A stretch of 64,000 nucleotides of DNA, from NCBI GenBank assembly GCA_029718625.1, contig CM056380.1, forward strand, positions 44,439,689 through 44,503,688, read 5' to 3'. The notes beneath the pieces are model-generated. The model searched no databases. It was not told where the DNA came from and worked only from the letters and a program-made list of their open reading frames with translations. The DNA is from Synaphobranchus kaupii. Taxonomy: Eukaryota > Chordata > Actinopteri > Anguilliformes > Synaphobranchidae. Below are positions 10,601 through 22,964 of this stretch, one piece after another (position 1 is the stretch's first letter; each line of letters starts with the position of its first letter). A program made the translations under genes and the position numbers.

Positions 10601-13600
10601 TTGTCTATTGGGCCCCTTTGTTTGGCCCTTTTGTGTACCGCCGTGTGTTACACCTGTGCCAGTATAAGGTAGCAGGGTGAGGGAGGGGGTGGTGGGTGGA
10701 CAGGGCCGGCCACACGGTTTGAGGGGTGTGGTTGGATCCCCCCTATCGCTGTGTGGGCAGCCTTAAATACTCCAGAAACTGGACACCCGCTGAAGCCAGG
10801 CGTATGCATATTGATGTGGGCTGAGCATGTGTACAGGCGGGAACTTGTCATTGATCTCCATTGGACTGCTTTTCAGATACACTAAAATAATGATAGGCGA
10901 TTATCAGTCCTGAAAGGGCTGTCCATGTTGACTGCTCCTTAAGTGTTGCTTAAGGAAGAAATAGTTGTCCTATGGATCTCGGACCCAGCTGGCCAACTGT
11001 TAGGACATATAATCCAAAACGGTCTTTCTGCTGCTAGGCTAGCTTGTATGGTTTGTGTCAGTGCCACAGTAATGCTAACAAACTGATATCTTTATACTTT
11101 ATATATTGTCGATATATCAGTTATCAGCCCCAGAAATGCCAAAATCCTGCCTTTTTCTTTGGCTATTGGTTTTAAAAAAATGTTTTTTACTTTTGAAACA
11201 AAGAACATTCCCTCAGGTGAATTTCTCACTTGTACACAAATATTCCAGGTATTCCCCAGGAACTAAAAAATCCTGATTAGGATAGGCAGGTGTGCAGATA
11301 TCAGTACAGATTTGCATAGTGCCTGTAACACAGGGCCCTGTGAGCATGGGCTATATTTGAGTTACCTCAAATATTACTGCTAGTGTGTAGAACGTCGGGC
11401 AGTGTATGCAGCGTGCCTATTGGCCTTAGAATAATACAAAAGCAGGGGCTGGGAAGAATAACTTCAGCCAGTGGTCTCATTTAGGCACACTCGGAAAATT
11501 GTTACATCACAAACATTCAAGGTTGCACATACAAAGGGAATTATGCTTCAATATGGGGAGACTAGAATAATTATTGAATCACAATTTTATTCTCGAAAGT
11601 CATTGGTAGACTTTTATCCCATGCAAAACACAGGATTGGTATTGTGTGTTTTTTTTGGGGAGATTTTGAAGGGTTTTTGTTTGCAATTACCCACCCATTT
11701 TCTTTGAAGCTTACTTTGTTCCCAGGCAGTTCACACCAGTAAGGTGGAGGTGACATGCCTTTAGCGGTAAAGGGCATGGGAATTGAAATTAAAATACAAT
11801 CCCATTCTGTTTTGGTCATGGTATCCTTTGCACTGGCCCCCCTGCTGCCACTGTGTGACATTCTCCTTTCTCCACCATCCCCCCTTTAGGTGGGATATCT
11901 GTCGTAATGTACACTGATAGCATCTTTTTTTTGTACCCTGAAAAGGTAGGAATTCATCAAGGGGCTCACAAGCCATCCGCAATTGTCCAGAGTTTGGCTT
12001 TGGCTTTCATTAGCCTACATTTCGGAATTTAGCAGCTGCTTTTATCCAGAGCGACTTACAAAAGTGCATACATAAGGCAAGGAGCAGAGCCAATGCAAAA
12101 AAAAAAAAAAAAAAAAAATGCATCTGCGCCACAACCGATGGTAATATTTAATGTAAAGTTAAGAGAGGGCGATTGAGAATGTCGTGCATTAAGTAGCAGA
12201 TGGGATTGGGGGTATTTTACATTACATTACATTTATTTAGCAGACGCTTTTATCCAAAGCGACGTACAGTAAGTGCGTACAGAGACATCATCATCATTAC
12301 AGAACAGACAAGGCAAAGCACATCCTTTGCATAATGTAGCAGCTATCCCTAGCAATGAACGTTGACTGTAGTTCACAGTAAGCTGTGGGCAAATCAGCAA
12401 CACCACACTTTCATTCCAAATACTATTATAAACTATACTGTTATAAACCATTCCAAATACTATTATAAACTATGCTATTATAAACCATTCCAAATACTAT
12501 TATAAACTATAATAAACAGACAGGAAAACACAGGGAACAGGGAACTGATATTCCTAGGTGAGGATATCAGTCAAGGTGGAGTCTGAAGAGGTGTGTCTTC
12601 AGGCCTCGACGGAATGCAGGCAGGGTTGGAGTAGAACGTAGATTTTGTTAGATGTAGTGTGTAGTGTGTAGTTAGGGCTAATGAACTCATAATAAATTCT
12701 CGGAGATGTCATAAATGATTATTGCAGGTGAACTTTGTAACCGGGCCAACTGAAGGGTAACTGTTGTCATGTCTCCTCTGCTTACAGAAATGGCTCCAAG
12801 TGACCGACCTCCCTAAGGAGGTCTACCAGCACCTGGCCTGTTATGTGCCCAAAATCTACTGCCTGGGGCCCAACCTGAACCCTCAGAGCGAGGACCTCCT
12901 GGCCCAGCTGCTCCTGCAGGCCCCGCTGGAGTGGTACCTGTGTGGGGAGGATCCGTCTACCGGCCTGGCCAAACTGGAGCAGACCAACCAGCCCTCCCAG
13001 CTGTGCGGCCATGTCTTCAAGGTGGGAGAACCCACCTACTCCTGCAGGTATGAGAACTTTCCCTGTACACTCACACGTCCATGCACATGCAGTCCCCACA
13101 CATACACACACACACACCTGCACATGCAGTCCCCACACATACACAAACACCTGCACATGCAGTCCCCACATATACACAAACACCTGCACATGCAGTCCCC
13201 ACACATGCACAAACACCTGCACATGCAGTCCCCACATATACACACACATCTGCACATGCAGTCCGCACACATACACAAACACCTGCACATGCAGTCCCCA
13301 CACATACACACACATCTGCACATGCAGTCCCCACACATACACACGTGTGCCTGCGTACACTGTCTCCACGCACTCGCAAAGGGTTTTAAATGCTGTCCTC
13401 ACGCACCTGCACGCACTGTCCTCACATGCCCCCACTCTCCCTTGTGCACACAGTCCTCACATGCACACACACAGGCCTGCAGACACCGTTATCAAATGCC
13501 CCCGCCCGCCCCTGTGTACTCCCACGCCCATGCACGTGCCCCCACACGCCTATATTGTTACGCCTGTGGATGTCGCCTGGATGTAGTCACTGCTTTGTCC

Positions 13601-16600
13601 TTAACTTTGACTCGGACTCAAGTGTCAGCACTCACTGTAAAACTGTGTATATGATTCATGATTCCGTGTTTATGATAATATGATGCATATGACCATACAA
13701 TGCTTATTGAGATTAGCACAATGGCACTGCATTTCACTTCAGAAAAATGGGCAAGAAAGCATTAGCATAACATGGTACATGACTGCCTAGATCATAACAT
13801 TCAGTCTTATGGGTTAAAGTTGCAGAAGACTTGATAATCTTCTTCTTTAGCCAGAACATATAATAAAGACTATCACGTTGACTTAGTCAGACACAGCAGC
13901 CACACAGTTGGTGTGTGGGGATTAGGGGAATGGGGTCAGTAGGAGCAGATCTGTCCCTTGGCCTTCGGAGGACAGCGCCATGGTGATGCAGAGCTTAGAA
14001 CCGCCTCCGTTGCCAACTACTCCAGTGCTGCCATGACAACGGGGGTTGCTGTTGCCGTTGTGGTTGGCTGCTCTGCAGTGAACATTTCTCCACACTTCTC
14101 CCACTGTACTGTACTGCTTGTATATTGTGTGCTCGCCCTCTCCCTCTCCCCCTCACTCTCTCTCTTACTCTATCTCTTTTCACTCTTTTATTATTTTTCT
14201 TTCTCCTACAGGGAATGTGCAGCAGATCCAACCTGTGTCCTCTGTATGCAGTGCTTCTTGGGAAGTGTACACAAAGAGCACCGCTACAGGGTAAGAACCC
14301 CACACGCACACACACACACACATACATACACACGCACATATACGCACGCACATATACACACATAAACATGCAGTCCCCACACACAAACATGCGCACACAC
14401 ACACACCCCATTTTGTACTATATGGCTAGTGCGTCCTTGGCATGTCTCTCACTACCGGTCGCGCTCAGTCCTGCTGCTCAGAGAGGACAAGGAAACAGGA
14501 ACAGTCTGAGCGCTGGCCTCCAGCCCCACTTCTGTCTGAGCGCTGGTAACACACATGCCTCCAGCCCCACTTCTGTCTGAGCACTGGTAACACACATGCC
14601 TCCAGCCCCACTTCTGTCTGAGCGCTGGTAACACACAGGCCTCCAGCCCCACTTCTGTCTGAGCGCTGGTAACACACATGCCTCCACCCCCACTTCTGTC
14701 TGAGCGCTGGTAACACACAGGCCTCCAGCCCCACTTCTGTCTGAATGCTGGTAACACACAGGCCTCCAGCCCCGCTTCTGTCTGAGCGCTGATAACACAC
14801 AGGCCTCCAGCCCCACTTCTGTCTGAACGCTGGTAACACACAGGCCTCCAGCCCCACTTCTGTCTGAGCGTTGCTAATGTGTAGCGTCTGGGTGCCCAGC
14901 TGCTGTGCAGAATCCCTGCTGGATCAGGCTAATCCTGTTCTGCGCTGGCTCAGTTTGGGCTATGGGGGATTTGAGCCGTTTGCTGCGGTGCGTGTCCAGT
15001 GGGGCCTGTTCTTTAAATCACAGGATCACAGTTATTCTGTGGGATCTTACAGACACACCTGCTGTTTCTGTCACATTGTCACTGCTACAGTGAAGTGAAA
15101 GAAAACCGTCTAAAAGACTATCAATATAAGCGTAGTGCCGATTTAATTTAGCCTGTGTCCATGCTCAGAACAAATGACTATGCCAGATATATTTATGCAG
15201 AATCTCACAAGGTTCAGATACAAAAATTATGTGTTTAAGTTGCACGCACTACTGTATACATTTATATTTGATGTTTATATGCTCATATCTTCTGCCACAA
15301 AATCTAGTCCCGCCCCCCAATTCCCATAGAGATCCATTCAAATGCAGAGACGTTATAGTATTGCTTGTAAGAGTACCAGAAAATAAGATATCAAGAGTCT
15401 TTTGATGTTGTTGGGTCACAGACATCAGGAAGTCATGGCATGCAAAGGATATGTGACCAAATATTAAAAATTTAAAGACACAGTCAGCATAGTGTATGTA
15501 AACTTCTGACCCACTGGAATTGTGATATAGTGAATTAAAAGTGAAATAATCTGTCTGTAAATAATTGTTGGAAAAATTACTTGTGTCATGCACAAAGTAG
15601 ATGTCCTAACTGACTTGCCAACAATATAGTTTGCAAACATGAAATCTGTGGAGTGGTTAAAAATGAGTTAATGACTTCAACCTAAGTGTCTGTAAACTTC
15701 CGACTTCAACTGTATTTCTGTTGCGGGTCTGGTAAATTATTTTAACATACTGGACCATTGCACCATGAATGTACAAATTTCTGTGTGTGTGTCTGTGAGC
15801 GTGCGTGCGTGCGTGTGTACACAAGCATGCATGCTTGTTCTAGACTGCGACGGAATATTCCAGACTCCTGTGTGTTCTGCAGATGACGACGTCTGGGGGA
15901 GGGGGCTTCTGTGACTGTGGCGATACAGAGGCCTGGAAGAAGGGCCCTTACTGTCAGAAACACGAACCCAACATCAGCGACGCCTCGCAGGAGGTGAGTC
16001 AGGAGCTGCTTTGGTTCTGTCCTCACAAACCATGAAAAATCAAACCACACTCGTTTGCACTAACAGCTAGTGAACAAATTACATCCACTTTACACTGCAT
16101 CGATCTCGCACTCTTATCCAGAGCAACTTATGAAATGCGGTGTGTAACTGCTTTATGATAGAGTAAACAAGAGCTGCAATACTACAGGGTAGGATAAATT
16201 TGAGCTCAGGGGAACACTTAAGCTGTAACAGGAATTTCCTGTGTCCAGCAACGACAATGGTAATGGCAGATGACCCCAAGACCCCTCTGCCCAATTAGAG
16301 GTTGGTTGACGCGCTCTGATTGGCTGATGTTTTCAGGGACTGTCATTATTAGTAGTTGTATTTTTAGCAGTGGTATTATTATTATTAGCTTGGCAAACAG
16401 CCTTACGGAGGGACTTGCAGGATGCAGGTTACAGAAGGACGGCCTTACAGAGGGTCATGTCTGGATACAGGAAGTTCATGTCAGTAGGGTTGCCGGAACA
16501 AAGAGGTACAAAGTGCAGCGACACATTAAGTAACTCGTTAAAACCTGATGTTAAACAGCATACAATAACAATGGCATTAAGTCAAGTATACAGAATCATG

Positions 16601-19340
16601 CATTTAATTTATTAACAATCACGTCAAACCTTTCCTAATTGCATAGTGTAGTGGGGGTTGCCATTTATACTGCACTAGCATTCAAAAAGTTCTTTACAGT
16701 TTATGTTGCTACAAATTTCAAATTTCAGACAGGGTGAGAGCAATCAAGGTGCCAGGATCTTTGTGTTATACCCGGATGTTGGTGTACTGTACCTTGAGCC
16801 TGCACAGTGATTGGTTGATTGACTGGAACCTGTGCATTGCGATTGGGTTAGGGTGCCAATCTCTTTGGCGGTTGGCGAGGAAGTTGCCAGAGATTCACCC
16901 AGGTGTTTGGTTGCAGGACCCCCTGGCTCACCTGTCCGATGACATGATTGCACGCACCTACAACGTCTTCTCCATCGTGCTGAAGTACGCCGTCGACATG
17001 CTCACCTGGGAGAAGGAGGACGAGCTGCCGCCGGGCCTAGAACCGCCGTATGTGTCCGCTGCGTGCCATGAACACACGATGCTGACTTTACTTGTATCCT
17101 CTATAATGTGAAAGCGAAAGGTTGGGTGTATCCTAGCATTCCGGACTGTGATAACTCTGTCCTGTGCACTAGCACTTATACTAGGCAGCCATGTTCATCC
17201 CTCTGTGGAAGTTCAGAAATTTGGCCCAGTGCAGCTGAGATTCGCTTCATCACTGAAATTTACTATGTCAATTTGTCACACACCATCAATGAATTGTTCA
17301 GCCTTTCGCCAATAATTCCCCAGGCAGGCTGTGGCAGGTTAATTATCCTTAGGGTCCAATAAAGTGATTTAAAAGCCATTTCAGGCATTACTTTGATAAG
17401 AAGCCTGGGAGAATGGTACGTGTATTAATGTAACGGTGATTATGAGCGTGATTTTGTTGGCCGTCCTGCTTTCAGGGAGCGAGGGGACACGTACTACTGC
17501 ATGCTGTTTAACGACGAGGTACACACCTACGAACAGGTCATCTACACCCTGCAGAAAGCTGTCAACTGCACCCAGAAAGAGGCTGTCAGCTTCGCTACCA
17601 CAGTGGACAGAGATGTGAGTCACTGTGTGTGTGTGTGTGCGTGCGTGCGTGTGTGCGTGCGTGCGTGCGTGCGTGCGCGTTCATGTGTGTGTGAGTGCGT
17701 GTGTGTACTCCTGTGCGTGCGTGTGTGTGTGTATGCAAGCGCCAATATTTTTGTACATCCAAGCTCAAGCATAATATAATATATAAAATATGGTGAATTG
17801 TGCTGTTCTGTCTTTACACTGTACTGTACGTAACATGTTAAGTCTCAGTCCCTGGCCTCTGCAAACAGTGACCATGCCTGGATGTCAGATTTTCTATTTT
17901 ACAGCTGTACAGTGCATCCGGAAAGTATTCACAGCGCTTCACTTTTTCCACATTTTGTTCTGTTACAGCCTTATTCCAAAATTGATTAAATTCATTTTTT
18001 CCCTCAAAATTCTACACACAACACCCCATAATGACAATGTGAAAAAAGGTTTTTTGAGATTTTTACAAATTTATAAAAAAAATTTAAAAAAATAATTTCT
18101 CATTTACATAAGTATTCATACCCTTTGCTTTAACGTATTTTTTTTGCTTTAAGTATCATATTTCATATTTGGTCGCATATCCTTTACATGCTGTTACTTC
18201 CTGAAGTCTGTGACCATCAACATCAAAAACTGTCGATATCTTATTTTCAGGTACTGTTACAAGCGATACTATAACCTCTCTGCATTTGAATGGATCTCTA
18301 TGGAAATTGGGGGGTGAGACTAGATTCAGCTGTAAATTACACTGGTACAGTATGGAACACATGGCTGGCTAAATGGCTGTAAGTTATCAAGGGTCTGAGC
18401 TATCAAACGAGCCCCAAACCATCACTCTGTTGCCAGATATGGAGTAGATGTGGATGGATCACTGCAAGGGTTATTTCTCCGGACTCATTTTCCTATAGAA
18501 CTCTATGGGGAAAAAAGTCAGGAGAAACAACCCTTAAAGCAAAGGGTATGAATACTTATGTAAATGAGAAATTTTTTGCACTGTAAATGGCTTGTTGCAG
18601 GGATGCTCCATAATTCAAATTTGCTTTTGCATTACATTTTGTTTAAAGCCGTGACATGTACACTAGCGTTCAAAAGTTTGGAATCACTGAGACATTTTTA
18701 TGTTTTTGAAAGAAATTGATACTTTTATAGGTAGCATTAAATTGATCAAAAAATACAGTCAAGACATTGATAATGTTATGAACTACTATTTCTATGTCAT
18801 TCTATTTCTGCTTTATTTCATTCATTCAAATTCAGAGAGGTTATAGTATCGCTTGTAAGAGTACCTGAAAATAAGATAGCAAGAGTCGTCGTTGGGTCAC
18901 AAAGATCAGGAAGTCATGGCATGCAAAGGATATGCAACCAAATATTAATTATGATGACTTTATTTCAATTTATGTTAATTACTTTTGGTGCCCTAAAATG
19001 GGGGTGCCCTAAAATGTAGCCACTATTTAGAAAATGGTTACAATTGCCAAAGTAGAAATGGAATGAAATAGTAGTTTGTAAGATTATCAATATCTTGACT
19101 GTATTTTTTGATCAATTTAATGCTACCTTGGTGAATATAAGTATCAATTTCTTTCAAAAACATAAAAATGTCTCAGTGATTCCAAACTTTTGAATGCTAG
19201 TGTTTATCTGCTTCATTGCTACTTCTCAATATGTGAAGATTACATGAGCGCAAATAACCCTCTATCAAAGCACACACTTGTGAAGGTATAAGTCTAATGC
19301 AGAATTTCCATTGCTTTCACTGATATGCTTGCACATGCGC

Positions 19341-19383
<43 letters not shown>

Positions 19384-21287
19384 TTGTCTTCCAGGGTCGG
19401 AAATCAGTGCGTTACGGGGACTTTCAGTTCTGTGAGCAAGCCAAGTCTGTCATTGTGGTGAGTGTGCTGCCTTGACCAGAGCATTACAGTGTCATTGGCA
19501 CGGCTAATGAATGTGAAGTTAAGCAGTTTTTGAGGGTTGCACTCAAACATTCATTTAATGCAGGCTTGCTTTTTACTCACATGGTTAAAAACTAATGGAC
19601 TAATTTTGATGTCAATTGAATTATTGTCCTGTAACAATATTATAAGTGATTGCAGTCCAGTGCTATAGTTCTAGATTCATCTCTCCAGGTATCCACTCCA
19701 GTTTAAAAAGTTCAACACAATGACACTCACAAAGGTCACTTTAACTTTATTGAACATATCCATCCAATTTCACAACAGGTTTGTCACACATTTATTCAGT
19801 CTTCTATTCTACACATCCTCTCTATTCTATTCCACTCTGTTCTCTTTTGTATCATTCTGCTAAAGTCAATTGTACATTCAAGTACACTTTTACAGTCGTG
19901 AAAAAGTAAGTACACCCTCAAATGGTAGTCAGTTTTTTTACACATCTGGACACAAGTTTATTTTATTTTAATTTCAACCATATTGATTGATTAAGGTAAA
20001 CTAATTCAAGAAATGATGCTAAAAAAGTAGACTGGAATCATTTAAGCAATTGAAATGAACATAAATGCAAATTCCTCATGAGGAAAAAGTAAGTACACCC
20101 CTACCTTTACTATCAAATATAATGATTAAAATTGATGTCTGGTGCACTAAACTGGTCTAAATGATTGTCCAATTATTAGATAATAATTTGGAAGTTTGGA
20201 AGACTCTTTATCTTATTTTCTGGTACTCTTACAAGCGATACTATAACCTCTCTGCATTTGAATGGATCTCTATGGGAATTGGGAGGTGGGACTGGATTAA
20301 GGTGTAAATTACACAGGAATAGTATGGAACCCATGTTAGGCTAAATGACAGTAAGTCATCAAGGGTCTGAGGTATCAAACGAGCCTCAAACCATCACTCT
20401 GCTGCCAGATATGTAGTAGATATGGATGGATCACTTGAAGGGTTGTTTCTCCTGACTTATTTTTCCATAGAGTTCAATAGGAAAATGAGTCTGGAGAAAC
20501 AGCCCTTAAAGTTACCCATCCATATCTACCGTATTTCTGGCAACAGAGTGATGGTTTAAGGCTCGTTTGATACCTCAGACCCTTGATGACTTACTGCCAT
20601 TTAGCCTAACATGGGTTCCATACTATTCCTGTGTAATTTACACCTTAATCTAGTCCCACCCCCCAATTCCCATAGAGAACCATTAAAATGCAGAGAGGTT
20701 ATAGTATCACTTGTAGGAGTACCTGAAAATAAGATATCAAGAGTCTTCCAAACTTCCAAATTATTATCTAATAATTGGACAATTATTTACTACAATTATT
20801 TATAACTGTTCTGTGCACCAGACATCAATTATAATCAATATATTTGATAGTAAAAGTAGGGTTGTACTTACTTTTTCCTCATGAGGAATTTGTATTTATG
20901 TTCATTTCAATTGCTTAAGTGATTCCAAAGTCTACTACTTTAGCATCATTTGTTGAATTAGTTTACCTTAATCAATCAATATGGTTGAAATTAAAATAAA
21001 ATAAACTTGTGTCCAGATGTGTCAAAAAAAACTGACTACCGTTTGAGGGTGTACTTACTTTTTCACATGACTGTACATTCAAGTTGACTTTTACATTAAA
21101 AAAATAAGCTATGTTGGCTGTACTTACTTAATTGAATGATTTGAATATAATGAATCAAAAGATGAGCGAATGACAGACTAACATGTTTTCTGCCACCTTG
21201 ATGGCCCTTTAAGGTCAGTTTGCTAACTTTGTGTATGTGTGTGTGTATGTGTGCGTGCTTGCCTGTGTGCATGTGTGCACACGTGCC

Positions 21288-21326
<39 letters not shown>

Positions 21327-22931
21327 GTGTATGTGTTTGTCTGTGTGCGCGTGTGTATGTATGTGCGTGCGTGCGTGTGTGTGTGTGTGTGTATATGTTC
21401 GCGTGTGTGTGCCGTGCACGCGTGTGTATGTGTGTGTGTGTATGTATGCGTGTGCGTGTGTGCAGAGGAACACCAGTCGGCAGTCCAAGCCTCTGCGTGT
21501 GCAGGTGATGCACTCCTCCGTGGTGGCTCACCAGTGCTTCGCGCTAAAAGCTCTCATCTGGTTGGGCCACGTCATCAGCTACTCAGGTCAGCCCCTCTGC
21601 CGCTCAATTCCTGTTTCACCTGCCACTTCCTGTCCATCTTAATCAGCTCTCATCACTGTGTTCATTTAAGAAAATATATCTCCTTTCAAACAAAAAGTCA
21701 ACTGACTGTACAAACATTAATTTAAGAAACAAATAGGGCAAATCTACAGTTGAAGTCGGAAGTTTACATACACTTAGGTTGAAGTCATTAAAAATAATTT
21801 TTAACCACTCCACAGATTTCATGTTAGCAAACTATAGTGTTGGCAAGTCAGTTAGGACATCTACTTTGTGCATGACATAAGTAATTTTTCAAACAATTGT
21901 TTACAGACAGATTATTTCATTATTATTTTACTTTTAATTCACTATATCACAGTTCCAGTGGGTCAGAAGTTTACATACACTAAGTTGACTGTGCCTTTAA
22001 ATTTTTAATATTTGGTTGCATATCCTTTGGTTTTACATGCCATGACTTCCTGATGTCTGTGACCCAACAATATCAAAAGACTCTTGATATCTTATTTTCT
22101 GGTACAAGCGATACTACAACGTCTCTGCATTTGAATGGATCTCTATGGGAATTGGGGGGTGGGACTAGATTTAGCTGTAAATTACACTGGAACAGTATGG
22201 AACACATGGTTGGCTAAATGGCTCTAAGTCATCAAGGGTCTGACGTATAAAACAAGCCTTAAATCATCACTCTGCTGCCAGAAATACAGTAGATATGGAT
22301 GGATAACTTGAAGGGTTTCTTCTCCTGACTTATTTTTCCATAAAGTTCAATAGGAAAATTTGTCAGGAGAAACAACCCTTAAAGTGATCCATCTATATCT
22401 ACTGCATATCTGGCAGCAGAGTGATGGTTTGAGGCTTGTTTGATACCTCAGACCCTTGATGACTTACAGCCATTTTGCCTACCATGTATTCCATACTGTT
22501 CCAGCGTAATTTACAGCTAAATCTAGTCCCACCCCCCAATTCCCATAGAGATCCATTCAAATGCAGAGAGGTTATAGTATCGCTTGTAGGAGTACCGCAC
22601 TCATTCAATATCAAGAGTCTTTTGATATTGTTGGGTCACAGATATCAGGAAGTCATGGCATGCAAAGGATATGCGACCAAATATAAAAACTTATTACTTT
22701 ATTCTACATTGTTAAATTGTCCAATATTTTTTGATACCCGAAAATGGGGGGGCCTATGTTCAAAAGGTTCTATAATTTCAAAATGGTTCATCCGATATGG
22801 ATGAAAATACCCTCAAATTAAAGCGGACAGTCTGCACTTCAACCTCATTGTACCTTTCAAACTCAAAGTGCTAGAGTACAGAACCAAAATAACAAAAAAT
22901 GTGTTACTGTCCAATGAATTATGGTGCTCAT

Positions 22932-22964
<33 letters not shown>

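Larger units (their letters stand above)
7635..12787 (+). other. ubr2 intron 1
   Basis: 5.15 kb. It begins with a cluster of TAACGTTA palindromes, then holds a foldback element (8568-9275), a G16 run near 10393 and a dispersed repeat at 12225-12630. No internal gene seen. Confidence 0.85.

Noticed and set aside
12764..13654. 296-codon frame running through exon 2
   Set aside because: Only 12788-13047 is coding. The rest reads through the donor into the 33-bp minisatellite; phase and homology place the exon end at 13047.
18156..18362. Recurrent short frames within the palindromic module (ending KGYATKY or similar)
   Set aside because: They arise from the repeated module in either orientation, have no consistent start or length, and are interrupted in most copies. 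The resemblance of the end to Tc1 transposase tails is too short to use.
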